This document shows, piece after piece, positions 44,275 to 54,027 of a stretch of DNA of 63,958 bases (positions are counted from its first letter, which is position 1; every line of letters starts with the position of its first letter). The translations under genes were made by a program, and so were the position numbers. The notes below the pieces were generated by a model. The model was given only the letters and a program-made list of their open reading frames with translations, had not been told where the DNA came from and did not search any database. Source of the DNA: Microvirga massiliensis (GTDB lineage: Bacteria; Pseudomonadota; Alphaproteobacteria; Rhizobiales; Beijerinckiaceae); the NCBI RefSeq assembly GCF_001006805.1, contig NZ_LN811351.1:1-63958 (forward strand), given 5' to 3'.

Positions 44275-44496
44275 GCCCCGCGAAAACAGCGCGGCCGAGC
44301 GGAAGCGCTACCCGCGCGCCCTGCTGGAACATTGACGTGCGTCGCGCCTGACCTTAGGTGCGGCGCATCGTCCCGTCGCCCGAGCGAGCGCAGATGTCGT
44401 TCTGCGAGCGAATCGGAGCCGTCTTGATCCGAATGCCGCATATCGGCGTTCCTGCCGGATACGACCGGAACTGCTACCTCGAACAGGAGAAACTCG

Positions 44497-45930
44497 ATGA
44501 CCTTCTGGCCCGTGCACGGTCATATCTCCGGCCCGATCGTGATGATCGGCTTCGGCTCTATCGGCCGAGGCATGCTGCCACTCATCGAACGGCACTTCAC
44601 CTTCGACAAGGACCGGTTCACGGTGATCGATCCGAAGGATGCCGAGCGCGAACTGCTCGATGAGCGCGGCGCACGTTTCGTGCAGAAGGCTCTTACGCCG
44701 GACAATTACCGCGAGATCCTCACGCCTCTGCTCACGGAAGGCGGCGGGCAGGGTTTCTGCGTCAACGTCTCGGTCGATACCTCCTCTCGCGCCATCATGG
44801 AGCTCTGCCGCGAGCTCGGCGCGCTCTATATCGATACGGTCGCGGAACCGTGGGCGGGCTTCTATCTCGATGAGAATGCCAGTCCCGCCGCACGCACGAA
44901 TTACGTGCTGCGCGAGAACATCCTCGAGGCACGCCGGCTAAGACCCGGCGGAACGACGGCGGTGTCGTGCTGTGGCGCCAATCCCGGGATGGTGTCCTGG
45001 CTCGTGAAGCAGGCGCTCCTCAATGTCGCGAAGGATGTCGGCATCGAGCACGACGAGCCGCGCTCCCGGGAGGAATGGGCACGCCTCATGCAGCGCGTCG
45101 GCGTAAAGGGAATTCATATCGCGGAGCGCGATACACAGCGGGCCAAGGACGAGAAGTTGATGCAGGAATTCGTGAACACGTGGTCCGTCGAGGGCTTCGT
45201 GGCCGAAGGCCTGCAGCCGTCGGAACTCGGCTGGGGTACCCACGAGAAATGGATGCCGGAGAACGCGCGAACGCACGAGACCGGCTCTCAGGCGGCGATC
45301 TATCTGCTTCAGCCCGGCGCGAACACGCGTGTCCGGACCTGGACCCCGACCGCACAGGCGCAATACGGCTTTCTCGTCACACATAACGAGTCAATCTCGA
45401 TCGCCGATTACTACACGCTCCGCGAGGGAGACCGCGTGGTGTACCGGCCGACCTGTCACTATGCCTATCATCCCTGCAACGAGGCGATTCTCTCTCTGCA
45501 CGAGATGTTCGGCCAGGCCGGACGCCCGCAGGAAGTGTTTCACATCCTGGACGAGCATGAGATCCTCGACGGCAAAGATGAACTCGGCGTGCTGCTCTAT
45601 GGCCACGACCGGAATGCCTATTGGTACGGATCGCAGCTTTCCATCGAGGAGACGCGCCGGCTCGCGCCGTATCAGAATGCGACAGGGCTTCAGGTGACCT
45701 CTGCCGTGCTCGCCGGCATGGTCTGGGCGCTCGAGAATCCGAACGCCGGCATCGTCGAGGCGGACGAGATGGATTACCGCCGCTGCCTCGAGGTGCAGAT
45801 GCCCTATCTCGGACCCGTGATCGGTGTTTACACGGACTGGACGCCGCTCACCGGGCGGCCGGGCTTCTTCCCGGAGGATATCGACACGTCCGATCCGTGG
45901 CAGTTCCGGAACGTGCTGGTGCAATACTGA
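44497..45930 (+). CDS. hss: Homospermidine synthase
   Basis: A 477-residue NAD-dependent enzyme that joins putrescine units into sym-homospermidine, the main triamine of many rhizobia-like bacteria. The N-terminal Rossmann motif is VMIGFGSIGRGMLPL (about 15-29). The bacterial HSS signatures GANPGMVSWLVKQAL, WGTHEKWMPENARTHETGSQAA and VTHNESISIADYYTL are intact. The length matches the family. It begins about 220 bases after the GNAT gene. ATG at 44497 has CAGGAGAA upstream. Confidence 0.95.
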   Translation: MTFWPVHGHISGPIVMIGFGSIGRGMLPLIERHFTFDKDRFTVIDPKDAERELLDERGARFVQKALTPDNYREILTPLLTEGGGQGFCVNVSVDTSSRAIMELCRELGALYIDTVAEPWAGFYLDENASPAARTNYVLRENILEARRLRPGGTTAVSCCGANPGMVSWLVKQALLNVAKDVGIEHDEPRSREEWARLMQRVGVKGIHIAERDTQRAKDEKLMQEFVNTWSVEGFVAEGLQPSELGWGTHEKWMPENARTHETGSQAAIYLLQPGANTRVRTWTPTAQAQYGFLVTHNESISIADYYTLREGDRVVYRPTCHYAYHPCNEAILSLHEMFGQAGRPQEVFHILDEHEILDGKDELGVLLYGHDRNAYWYGSQLSIEETRRLAPYQNATGLQVTSAVLAGMVWALENPNAGIVEADEMDYRRCLEVQMPYLGPVIGVYTDWTPLTGRPGFFPEDIDTSDPWQFRNVLVQY

Positions 45931-46015
45931 GTCTGCGCTACTCTCTGCCCCATCTCTGCGCGCGCGCGAAACGCCAGCCCGCAGAGATGCAAACCCGGTG
46001 ATGGGACGCAGAACG

Positions 46016-46453
46016 ATGAGAGCACGGGTCAAGTGGGTCGAGGGCATGATGTTCGCCGGAGAATCCGGCAGCGGTCATGCCGTGATCATGGACGGAGCGC
46101 CCGAGGCCGGCGGCCGCAATCTCGGCATCCGCCCGATGGAGATGCTCCTCATCGGCCTTGGAGGCTGCACGGCCTTCGACGTCGTGCTCATTCTGAAACG
46201 AGGCCGGGAGTCCGTCACGGATTGCGTCGTCGAGATCGAAGCGGAGCGCGCCGAGAGCGACCCGAAGGTCTTCACGCGCATCCATCTGGCCTACACGATC
46301 ACGGGCCGCAGCCTGTCGTCCGCGAAGGTCGAGCGCGCGATCAAGCTCTCGAAGGAAAAATACTGCTCGGCCTCGGTCATGCTGGGCGCGGTCGCGGAGA
46401 TGACCCATAGCTGGACTATCGAGGATGAGGCCGACGCCGGCGCAGCCGCGTGA
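46016..46453 (+). CDS. OsmC family peroxiredoxin-like protein
   Basis: A 145-residue OsmC/Ohr-fold protein that reduces organic hydroperoxides or acts on reactive thiols. The two redox cysteines are in GLGGCTAFDV (about residue 52) and EKYCSASVML (about 115). It resembles the YhfA-like branch more than Ohr. The ATG at 46016 (MRARVKWVEG) matches the usual OsmC N-terminus; one at 46001 is also possible. It is followed 42 bases later by a sulfurtransferase, so the two may be cotranscribed. Confidence 0.88.
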   Translation: MRARVKWVEGMMFAGESGSGHAVIMDGAPEAGGRNLGIRPMEMLLIGLGGCTAFDVVLILKRGRESVTDCVVEIEAERAESDPKVFTRIHLAYTITGRSLSSAKVERAIKLSKEKYCSASVMLGAVAEMTHSWTIEDEADAGAAA

Positions 46454-46495
46454 GCTCCACGAGACGAGATCCCTGACCTGACAGCCGAGGTGCGC

Positions 46496-47398
46496 ATGTC
46501 CGATCGTTCGAAACCCCTGGAGGGCGCTGGAACACCGGCACCGCTCGTTTCAACCGAATGGCTCGCTGCACATCTCGGCGATCCGCACGTGATCGTGCTC
46601 GACATCCGTTCGGCGGAGAGCGGGGGCCGGGAGGCTTTCGAGGCCGGTCACGTTCCAGAGGCCCTCCACAGCGACTATGCTGCCGACGGCTGGCGCGTCG
46701 CGGCGGGAGGAGCCGGCGGGCTCCTGCCGGATCGGGATGCCCTGGCTGCCCTTTTCGGCCGTCTCGGCGTGACGCCAGGCGACCATATCGTTGTCGTGTC
46801 GGCAGGCACCTCGACGAGCGACTTCAGCGCAGCCGCGCGCGTATATTGGACCTTCAAGGTCGCGGGCCACGAGCGGGTCTCGATCCTGGATGGCGGCTAC
46901 GCTGCCTGGACCGGGGCGGGTGGGCCTGTCGTGCAGGGGGCGCCAGCTCGTCGCGAAGCTTCCTCGTATCCGGTCCGTATCCAGGAGGAATTGCGGGCGA
47001 AGCTCGCCGATGTCGAGCAGGCTCTCGAACGCAAACAGGACGTACTGGTCGATGGCCGGTCGCGCGCCCAGTTCGAGGGGCTGGACAAGAGCCCTCAGGC
47101 TGTCCGGCCGGGGCGTCTGCCCGGCGCTGTCCATATCGATCACAGCTGGGCCTTCGAGCCCGGCACGGCGCGGCTGCGGCCTGCCCGTGAACTCGACGAA
47201 CTCTTTTCGTCCGTGCCCGAAGGACCGGTCGTGAGCTATTGCAACACGGGGCACCTCGCATCGACGAACTGGTTCATTCTTTCGGAGGTCCTGAAGCGTT
47301 CCGGAGTGTCGCTTTACGACGGCTCGATGTCGGAATGGACGCAGGACCCGAAGCGCCCGGTCGAAGTTGGACCGAGCGATGACGCGAAGTCATCGTGA
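46496..47398 (+). CDS. Sulfurtransferase (rhodanese / 3-mercaptopyruvate type)
   Basis: A 300-residue two-domain rhodanese. The C-terminal domain carries the persulfide cysteine in SYCNTGHLAS (about 246-255). In the matching loop of the N-terminal domain (VVSAGTSTSDF) the cysteine is absent, as usual for these tandem proteins. The loop CNTGHLAS differs from the CGTGVTA/CGSGVTA of classical enzymes, so the donor (thiosulfate or mercaptopyruvate) is uncertain. ATG at 46496 has GAGG five bases upstream. No signal peptide is present. Confidence 0.88.
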   Translation: MSDRSKPLEGAGTPAPLVSTEWLAAHLGDPHVIVLDIRSAESGGREAFEAGHVPEALHSDYAADGWRVAAGGAGGLLPDRDALAALFGRLGVTPGDHIVVVSAGTSTSDFSAAARVYWTFKVAGHERVSILDGGYAAWTGAGGPVVQGAPARREASSYPVRIQEELRAKLADVEQALERKQDVLVDGRSRAQFEGLDKSPQAVRPGRLPGAVHIDHSWAFEPGTARLRPARELDELFSSVPEGPVVSYCNTGHLASTNWFILSEVLKRSGVSLYDGSMSEWTQDPKRPVEVGPSDDAKSS

Positions 47399-47433
47399 GC
47401 CGAAGGCGGTGCGCACCACTCCTTCCACCAACC

Positions 47434-47505
47434 TGTCATGCGAGTCGCTGGCGAAGTGATCTGTCCGTCGACGGGTAGATTGCTTCACTGCGTTCGCAAT
47501 GACGA
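47434..47505. repeat. Dispersed palindromic intergenic repeat
   Basis: A copy reading GTCATGCGAGTCGC, GCGAAGTGATCTGTCCGTCG, ACGGGTAGATTGCTTCACTG, then CGTTCGCAATGACGA. It is one of two copies in the 446-base gap at 47399-47844, which holds no gene. Confidence 0.8.
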
Positions 47506-47611
47506 AGAGGGCGTAAGAGCGGGAGGTGCAGGGCCGGAACCGGAGCAGCGCCGGGCCCACTGCCGTTCTTGCGCGCCGCGGGCGTGATGCACTGCCCGTC
47601 CCATTGCACTC

Positions 47612-47692
47612 CCGTCATTGCGAGCCGGAGGCGAAGCAATCTACCCCTCGACGAATTCGCTCCTGGATCGCTTCGCTCCGCTTGTAACGACG
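47612..47692. repeat. Dispersed palindromic intergenic repeat
   Basis: A copy reading GTCATTGCGAGCC, GGCGAAGCAATCTACCCCTC, CGCTCCTGGATCGCTTCGCT, then TTGTAACGACGA. It lies 106 bases after the previous copy, between the convergent sulfurtransferase and aaeA-like genes. I see nothing else in the remaining bases up to 47844. Confidence 0.8.
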
Positions 47693-47844
47693 AAGTGGAC
47701 ATGAGTGAGGGACGTGCGCTCCGGAAACGACAATAAATTCCGGCTTCACTGCGCCGTTGCGCGTCGCAGACCTGATGGTCACAGTGATTGCATCCGAATC
47801 GATAATCCACTGTCTCACGCCCGGAGCAATCTCTTGACGGGCGA

Positions 47845-48720
47845 CTATCGCGACTCTGAAGGGTGCACCACCACGGTCGCGGTCATGCCGGCGCTGAGCC
47901 GAACGTGATCGGGCACCCGGTCGAGGGCGATCCGAACGGGAACGCGCTGCGCCAGGCGCACCCAGCTGAACGTCGGATTGATGTTGGCGATGAGACTGTC
48001 GGAGACCTGCATCATCTCCCGGTCCGCGATCGCGCGTGAGACGCTGTCCACATGACCGTCGATGTCCTCCGAAAAACCCATCAAGCGGACGGTTGCCTTG
48101 TCGCCTTCGCGCAGGTTGCGGATCTTGGTTTCCTCGAAATAGCCCGCCACGTAGAACGAATCGCTGTCCACGAGGGCGAGCAGTGCCCGTCCCGCAGTAG
48201 CATAGTCGCCGGCATCGACCTGGAGATTCGTGACGAATCCATTCACCGGCGAGGAGACTTGCGTGCGATCCAGGTTTAGCCGGGCAGTGTTGAGCGCGGC
48301 AAGCGCTTGGTCGTAGGCCGCCTCGGCTGTCGCGACCGCGGTCTCGGCCTGTTCGCGGGCTTCCACGGTGATCGCGGTGCTCGTCAGGCGCATACGCCGC
48401 TCCAGCTCGCGCCGGCGCTGATCCAGTTCCCGCTCTCGCCCCTGCACGTTGGCCTCGGCTTGCGACAGCGCGAAGCGGTAACGCTCCGGGTCGATGGTGA
48501 AGAGGAGGTCACCTTTCTTCACCGCCTGGTTGTCCTTCACTCGGACATCCGCGACGGTCCCCGAAACGTCCGGCGCGATCTCCACGATATTCGCATGGAC
48601 GCGACCATCCCGGGTCCAGGGATTTCGCGTGTAGGACTGCCATGCAAACCACGCCGCAGCGGCAGCCACGGCGACCACCAGCGTCGTGACGACAACACGC
48701 ACAATTGGGGAAACGGACAC
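47845..48720 (-). CDS. aaeA: HlyD/AaeA-type efflux periplasmic adaptor
   Basis: A 291-residue inner-membrane-anchored adaptor. One N-terminal helix (VVVTTLVVAVAAAAAWFAW) is followed by the split lipoyl domain (GRVHANIVEIAPDVSGTVAD and DRTQVSSPVNGFVTNLQVDAG) with a coiled coil between, then the beta-barrel end. This is the p-hydroxybenzoate efflux (AaeA/EmrA-like) pattern, paired here with DUF1656 and FUSC proteins. The start is GTG at 48720, 11 bases after the DUF1656 stop; a longer frame covers the upstream genes and is not real. Confidence 0.9.
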   Translation of the reverse strand: MSVSPIVRVVVTTLVVAVAAAAAWFAWQSYTRNPWTRDGRVHANIVEIAPDVSGTVADVRVKDNQAVKKGDLLFTIDPERYRFALSQAEANVQGRERELDQRRRELERRMRLTSTAITVEAREQAETAVATAEAAYDQALAALNTARLNLDRTQVSSPVNGFVTNLQVDAGDYATAGRALLALVDSDSFYVAGYFEETKIRNLREGDKATVRLMGFSEDIDGHVDSVSRAIADREMMQVSDSLIANINPTFSWVRLAQRVPVRIALDRVPDHVRLSAGMTATVVVHPSESR

Positions 48721-48731
48721 GAGGGAAGATC

Positions 48732-48932
48732 CTAACCGAACACGATCGTGATGCAGAACGACAGGATGAGAACATAGAGTGCGGTGTTGAACAGCGCCGG
48801 GTGCCACACGAAGCGGTAGATGCCTGCCCAGACGAGCCACCGGCGAAGCACCAGCCAGAACAAAGCTGCCGCCGCCGCATAAGCAAGGACGGGAGGCCAA
48901 TACACACCGAAGAGATCGAATTCCTTGATCAT
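48732..48932 (-). CDS. aaeX: DUF1656 small membrane protein (AaeX-like)
   Basis: A 66-residue protein with two hydrophobic helices (about 11-28 and 47-64), starting [18 protein letters not shown], the usual DUF1656/AaeX pattern. It is an accessory component found between FUSC-type exporters and their adaptors; its exact role is not known. Its ATG overlaps the FUSC stop as ATGA (48929-48932). Confidence 0.87.
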   Translation of the reverse strand: MIKEFDLFGVYWPPVLAYAAAAALFWLVLRRWLVWAGIYRFVWHPALFNTALYVLILSFCITIVFG

Positions 48933-50998
48933 GCCGGGAATCCCTGGCGGAGAACAGCAGGTACTGGAGACTGACGGGCGCTGCCGAAGAGATCGGCATG
49001 TCGATAGAGCGTGCCACTGATCGCGATAAGCGACGTGAGCAGATCCGCGGCCTGTTGACTGGGCTGTGCGAGCAGAAGCACGACGGCATCGTCGATTTCG
49101 TGCAAAGGACCGCTGTCGCCCGCGCCGGATCTCAATGCACCAAAGTGATATCCCAGACCGTCGAGGACACGGTCGATAGCCACGGCGACATCGCGGGCAA
49201 CATGATTGCGGGCCGTCTTGAGCAGCATGATGTTGAAGCTGACCCGCAGGGCCGCCAGGGTGCTGCGCATCAGGGCCCGCTGATCGGGCTGTGATGCATC
49301 GAGGCGGGAGAAAAGCGCGTTGATGCGATCGAACATCCGGCTTGCGAAGCGGTCGCGGCTGACAGGGGCTTGAGAGACAGCCAAGCGCTCGAGATCTCGC
49401 AGGACGCCACGCCGAATGCGCCGGACCATCCATTCGACGCCGAGGGGACGCAACAACCTGAACATCAGAATCCCGATTCCAATGCCCCCAAGAAGGGCAA
49501 GACTCGAATTGGCGAAGCCCGCCAGGTCCGGCGGACTCCGCGTGTTGGTGAGGCCGAGGAACGCTATCAGATTGAGGCCAAGCGGCGTGACCTTGAGGCC
49601 GATGCGCGGCAAGCCGAGAACGATGCCGAAGGGCAGGTAGAAAGGCACAAGGGCGATGATGAGGGATGTAAAGCCGTCGATGGCCGGAAAGACGGCGAAC
49701 ATGTAGATTGCAGCGAAGATGACCGAGAGCAGCGTCATGCGCAGGAAGTTGGCTGCCGAGGTGGCTGGGTCGTCCAATGCTCCGAGAATGCTGCAGATCA
49801 CGCCACTGAAGATCACGGCCGTGCTTCCCTGCGACCATCCAGAGGCGATCCAGAACGCAGCCGTCACGAGTACCGCGGTGGCGGAGATGGATCCGGCCAC
49901 CAACGCGAACGTGACGTCTCGGTAGCGTGCCGTCGAGGGGGCGGCCTCGGACAGGCTCACCGGCCTGTCCGAGAGCAAGGCTTCGCGCAGGTCGATGATC
50001 CGCTGCCAGGTCGCCAGCAGATCGCCCATGCGCAGGAGGACGTTGCGCACTGGGATGGTCTCGTGATCGCGCACCATGTCGTCGAAGGTCGGCAACCGGC
50101 GCAATGCCTCCTGCCGCAGCTGCTCGGTTGCCGCTTCCAGGTCCGGATCGATCCGGGCTCGATCCGCCTGCTGGAGCCGGGCGGCTGTCCGGCCGAGAAT
50201 GTCCAGCAGGGCCTCATACTTGGCCGGTGCTCGGTTTCGCAGCAGCTCCAGGCGGTCGTTGATCGAAACCAGGATGGACAGCAAAGACAGCAGGTTCCCC
50301 TGCAGATGCCGTACCACGTCGCCGGCAGCCCTGACCGAAGGCGTATCGAAACCCGCGTAGATCCTCAGATTGTCGAGCGCAATCACATCGGCGATCATCT
50401 TCCGCTGGTCCGCGAGAACCTTATCCTCCTGGCTCTCGCCACGCAGCACGTCGCCCATCCAGTCGGCCACCGCCGTGGTCGTGGTGTTGACAGAGGTCTT
50501 CAGCGCTACGCCGGCCGTCCGGGGAAATACCACCTGACTGACCAGGGTCGCGCAGCCGATCCCCAAGATGATCTCGAGGCAGCGGCCGACTGCGTAGTCA
50601 AAGGCGGTCTCTGGCGCGAGGGCGGCTGGAACGCCGATGATCGCAGCGGTATAGCCCGACAGCATGGCGCCATAGGCCGCCGGAGCATCGCGCAACAGCA
50701 CGGACGTGAAGGTGCCGGCGCCGATCCAGAGCGCGAGACATGTCAGGAACAGCGAAGGGCTTTGTGCGAAGGCCGCCACGAGAGCGAGCGCCACGGTAGC
50801 ACCGACCACGGTACCGATGACACGGAACAGGGACTTCGCTACCACCATTCCGGCAATGGGCTGGGAGACGACGAACACCGTCAGCATGGCCCAGGTGGGT
50901 TGCGTCAGCTCCAGCGCGAAGGCGACGTAGAGAGCCAGCGCGGCCGCACCGAACGTCTTGATCGAGAACATCACATCTCGCCAGGTCGGTTGCGCCAT
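48929..50998 (-). CDS. aaeB: FUSC family exporter (AaeB-like aromatic acid efflux)
   Basis: A 689-residue inner-membrane protein with two blocks of about five to six membrane helices (about 10-160 and 360-510), each followed by a large cytosolic helical domain. The layout and the fusaric-acid-resistance motif [20 protein letters not shown] match AaeB/FusC. Together with the DUF1656 and adaptor genes it makes a PET-type efflux system for aromatic carboxylic acids. It is first in the operon. No LysR regulator (AaeR) is adjacent. Confidence 0.9.
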   Translation of the reverse strand: MAQPTWRDVMFSIKTFGAAALALYVAFALELTQPTWAMLTVFVVSQPIAGMVVAKSLFRVIGTVVGATVALALVAAFAQSPSLFLTCLALWIGAGTFTSVLLRDAPAAYGAMLSGYTAAIIGVPAALAPETAFDYAVGRCLEIILGIGCATLVSQVVFPRTAGVALKTSVNTTTTAVADWMGDVLRGESQEDKVLADQRKMIADVIALDNLRIYAGFDTPSVRAAGDVVRHLQGNLLSLLSILVSINDRLELLRNRAPAKYEALLDILGRTAARLQQADRARIDPDLEAATEQLRQEALRRLPTFDDMVRDHETIPVRNVLLRMGDLLATWQRIIDLREALLSDRPVSLSEAAPSTARYRDVTFALVAGSISATAVLVTAAFWIASGWSQGSTAVIFSGVICSILGALDDPATSAANFLRMTLLSVIFAAIYMFAVFPAIDGFTSLIIALVPFYLPFGIVLGLPRIGLKVTPLGLNLIAFLGLTNTRSPPDLAGFANSSLALLGGIGIGILMFRLLRPLGVEWMVRRIRRGVLRDLERLAVSQAPVSRDRFASRMFDRINALFSRLDASQPDQRALMRSTLAALRVSFNIMLLKTARNHVARDVAVAIDRVLDGLGYHFGALRSGAGDSGPLHEIDDAVVLLLAQPSQQAADLLTSLIAISGTLYRHADLFGSARQSPVPAVLRQGFPA

Positions 50999-51464
50999 CG
51001 AACTCGCTTCCGGCTGTTGCAGGTGTGCGATCGGGAAGCTCCGTCCGGATAGGACCGGGACTGGCTCCCGAGATCATCTGGGGCCGCATTCAGAATGACC
51101 CAGCCGATGGACGTGTTCCGTGCCACGGGGACCTGATGCATCGGGAAAGCAGGTCGACCCCGGCCGTGAGGCTGAAGCGCTCTCGCAGCGCGGTCGAATG
51201 CGACCGCTCGCGAACGGCTATGCAGACCGGATCCGGCCCATATCGGACCTCGTGCCCTGAACCGCCCTTTCGGAGGTTATGCCCGCGGGCCAGCATCGCC
51301 ACGGTTATCCGTGAGCTGCCATTGCTCGTCAGGACCAACCTACGCCGGACCTCGCCTGGACCGAAATCCAGACAAGAATGGCCGGAGCGGAGAGGAGCCT
51401 CTTGTTCCGTGGAGGGATTTGCCGCCATGGTCCGTATGGACCGCCCGAACGCAACGGATTCTGT
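50999..51464. other. Intergenic region, divergent promoters
   Basis: 466 bases between the divergent FUSC operon and the Liv operon. It must hold both promoters. I see no clear palindrome, riboswitch-like fold or small gene, only short GC-rich inverted stretches; reading frames here have no recognisable protein. Confidence 0.4.
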
Positions 51465-52367
51465 ATGGGCCTACTCGAAATTGGGGAACAGGCGCTGAAC
51501 GGGCTTATCATCAGCACGTTCTACGCCCTGATCGCGCTCGGCCTCGCCATCATCTTCGGTGTCCTGCGCATCGTGAACTTCGCCCATGGCGAGTTCTACA
51601 TGCTCGGCGGATATGCGGCGTATCTCGTCGTGAGCGTCCTGGGGATGCCACCCATCATCGGTGTGATGGCAGCCACCGCCGCTCTCCTCGTCTTCGGCAT
51701 GCTCATCGAGCAGGCACTGATCCGTCCCGTCTACGAGGGGAAGGTCGACCGGCCGGACGAATACGCCATCATGATCACGTTCGTCCTGTCGGTGCTCCTG
51801 GTCAATCTCGCGAACAGCGTGTTCGGGCCTTGGCCGCAGCGCCCGGCGCCGATCTATCGCGGCCGCGTGGAACTCGGCGAACTCATCGTGAGTGGCGATC
51901 GCCTGGCTGCGGCCGGCGCTGCAATGGTTCTGATCGTCGGTGTGATCCTGGTGCTGCGCTACACGTGGATGGGGCGCGCCGTCCGGGCAGTCAGCCAGGA
52001 TCGTGCGGCCGCGGAGATTCTCGGGGTGAATATCGATCGCACCTCGATGCTTGCCTTCGGTGCGGGTGCGGCTCTTGCCGGTGCCGCCGGAGCGCTCATC
52101 GGACCGGTGTTCAACGTCACGCCGCCAATGGGCATCATTCCGTCCATCAAAGCCTATATCGTGGTCGTGCTTGGCGGACTCGGGTCCGTTCCCGGCGCCC
52201 TCGTCGGGGCGCTGATCCTCGGACAGGTCGAAAGCTTTGCAACGGTGCTCATCCCCGACACCTCGCGGGCGCTGGCGTACAAGGATGCTTATGGCCTGGT
52301 CGTTCTGATCGTCGTCCTCCTGTTGCGCCCTCAGGGCCTCTTCGGCCGAAAGGAGCGCCGGGCATGA
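51465..52367 (+). CDS. livH: Branched-chain amino acid-type ABC transporter permease (LivH)
   Basis: A 300-residue permease with about eight hydrophobic segments. Family marks are NFAHGEFYMLGGYAAY near the N-terminus, AVSQDRAAAEILGVNIDRT in the cytoplasmic coupling region, and VVVLGGLGSVPGALVGALILG. It imports a leucine-like amino acid, amide or related acid. The ATG at 51465 begins at the LivH fold. The stop overlaps the livM ATG (ATGA). Confidence 0.92.
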   Translation: MGLLEIGEQALNGLIISTFYALIALGLAIIFGVLRIVNFAHGEFYMLGGYAAYLVVSVLGMPPIIGVMAATAALLVFGMLIEQALIRPVYEGKVDRPDEYAIMITFVLSVLLVNLANSVFGPWPQRPAPIYRGRVELGELIVSGDRLAAAGAAMVLIVGVILVLRYTWMGRAVRAVSQDRAAAEILGVNIDRTSMLAFGAGAALAGAAGALIGPVFNVTPPMGIIPSIKAYIVVVLGGLGSVPGALVGALILGQVESFATVLIPDTSRALAYKDAYGLVVLIVVLLLRPQGLFGRKERRA

Positions 52368-53302
52368 AGTCCGCTCGCACGGGATCGGTTCTCTTCGGCA
52401 TAGCCGTCTTTGGCGGGCTGGCGCTGCTGCCGTTCGCCGGGCTCCAGGAGTACTGGATCTACACGCTCACGATCGGCTTCTATTACGCCATCCTCGCGGC
52501 AAGCTGGTCTCTCCTCGTGGGGTATGTCGGCCGTATCAGCTTTGCGCAGGCAGCCATGAGCGGACTTGGCGCCTATGCATCGGCCCTGACCGTGTTGCAT
52601 CTCGGCTGGCCGCTGCTGTTATCGCTCACCGCCGGAATCCTGCTCGCAGGCGTGGTCGGGCTTTTCATCGGCTGGCTGACGCTGCGCCTCCACGGAGCCT
52701 ATCTCGGGCTCACCACGATCGCCTTCTCGGAAATCCTCCGCATCGCCGTAACGGCGGAGCATGACGTGACGGCGGGGAGCCTGGGCCTCCGGGCATCCCC
52801 CCTCATCCCCGGCGGCAGCGTTACGACCTACTACTACGTTTTTCTCGCGGCGACCGTCTTCTGCCTGGTGCTGATGCTGCTCCTGCTGCGCTCACGCATC
52901 GGGCTGTTCTTTCAGGCGATCCGGGAGGATGAAGACGGCGCAGCGAGCCTCGGAGTCGAGGTGACGACCTGGAAGATCGTTGCCTTCGCGACCTCGAGCG
53001 CCTTTGCAGGCTTCGCGGGCGGCTTGTACGCTCACTTCGTGCAACTGATCACTCCTTCGATGATGTCCCTGCAGGAAATGGGCTACGTGATCTCGATGGC
53101 GGTCATCGGGGGCTTCCACAACGTCCTATATGCCGCTCTCGGCGGCCTCATGCTTCAGCTTGCCCTCGAGGCGTTACGCAGCGCGGGTGAATGGCGTCTC
53201 GTGGTCTTTGGCCTGGCGGCGATCCTCGTTCTGCGTTTCGCGCCGAACGGCGTGTTCGGCACACTGGCGGCCCTGGTGACGCAAAGGGGGCGGAGGCGGT
53301 GA
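52364..53302 (+). CDS. livM: Branched-chain amino acid-type ABC transporter permease (LivM)
   Basis: A 312-residue permease with about nine hydrophobic segments. The motifs are SLLVGYVGRISFAQAAMSGLGAY, HGAYLGLTTIAFSEI, and AIREDEDGAASLGVEVTTWK (coupling helix). It pairs with LivH to form the channel. It overlaps livH by four bases and livG by four (GTGA), so all four genes are translated as one unit. Confidence 0.92.
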   Translation: MKSARTGSVLFGIAVFGGLALLPFAGLQEYWIYTLTIGFYYAILAASWSLLVGYVGRISFAQAAMSGLGAYASALTVLHLGWPLLLSLTAGILLAGVVGLFIGWLTLRLHGAYLGLTTIAFSEILRIAVTAEHDVTAGSLGLRASPLIPGGSVTTYYYVFLAATVFCLVLMLLLLRSRIGLFFQAIREDEDGAASLGVEVTTWKIVAFATSSAFAGFAGGLYAHFVQLITPSMMSLQEMGYVISMAVIGGFHNVLYAALGGLMLQLALEALRSAGEWRLVVFGLAAILVLRFAPNGVFGTLAALVTQRGRRR

Positions 53303-54027
53303 GTGCACAACTGACGGTCAGCGGCCTGAGAAAGCAGTTCGGCGGCCTCGTTGCTCTCGATCATATCGATTTGACCGTCGACAGGGGAGAACTCGTCGGG
53401 CTCATCGGCCCCAATGGCTCCGGCAAGACGACTCTGCTGAACATCGTCGGCGGGTATTATGCGCCGAGCGCCGGATCAGTGTATTTCGAGGGGCAGAGGA
53501 TCGACGGCGTGGCGCCGAGCCGGCTTGCGCGACTCGGGATCGGCCGATCGTTCCAGGTCACGAAGGTGTTCCGGCGGCTGAGCGTCCTCGAGAACATGCA
53601 GGTCTCGGCGCTCACGGACTGGAAAGTGTCCCGAAACCAGGCCAGGGATCTGGCGCTGGAGGCTCTGGACTCGCTCAATCTCTCACGCCTCGCGCAGGAG
53701 CGGGCAGGGCGGCTCTCCGGCGGGCAGGCGAAGCTCCTGGAGTTCGGGCGCATTATGATGCTCAAGCCGAAGCTCGTTCTCCTCGATGAGCCGTTCGGCG
53801 GCGTTCATCCCGAACTCAAGCGCTTCATGTACGACACGATCCGCGCATGGAACGCGCGCGGGGTCACCATCATTCTGATCAGCCACGACATGGGCTCGAT
53901 CTTCGGACTGTGCCGACGGGTCATTACGCTCAGCTATGGCGAGATCATCGCGGATGGCGATCCTGAGACCGTGCGCAATCATCCCGCCGTTCTCGAAGCC
54001 TATCTGGGGGACCACCATGCAGCTTGA
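53299..54027 (+). CDS. livG: ABC transporter ATP-binding protein (LivG)
   Basis: A 242-residue ATPase. Walker A is GPNGSGKTT, the Q-loop is GRSFQVTKVFRRLSVLENM, the signature is RLSGGQAKLLEFGR, Walker B is LVLLDEPFGGVHP, and the H-loop is LISHDMG. The start is GTG at 53299 inside the livM stop. Its signature SGGQAK and Walker-B tail GGVHP differ slightly from the E. coli SGGQQR and AGLNP, but all catalytic residues are present. Confidence 0.92.
   Translation: MSAQLTVSGLRKQFGGLVALDHIDLTVDRGELVGLIGPNGSGKTTLLNIVGGYYAPSAGSVYFEGQRIDGVAPSRLARLGIGRSFQVTKVFRRLSVLENMQVSALTDWKVSRNQARDLALEALDSLNLSRLAQERAGRLSGGQAKLLEFGRIMMLKPKLVLLDEPFGGVHPELKRFMYDTIRAWNARGVTIILISHDMGSIFGLCRRVITLSYGEIIADGDPETVRNHPAVLEAYLGDHHAA

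Noticed and set aside
47400..47844. A CRISPR array suggested by repeated GAAGCAATC and CGGGTAG blocks
   Set aside because: The repeats are inverted and imperfect, spacing is irregular, no spacers of uniform size exist, and there are no cas genes; they belong to the dispersed palindromic family.
51090..51428. Small ORFs in the gap between the FUSC and Liv operons
   Set aside because: They overlap one another on both strands, lack ribosome binding sites and show no recognisable protein pattern.
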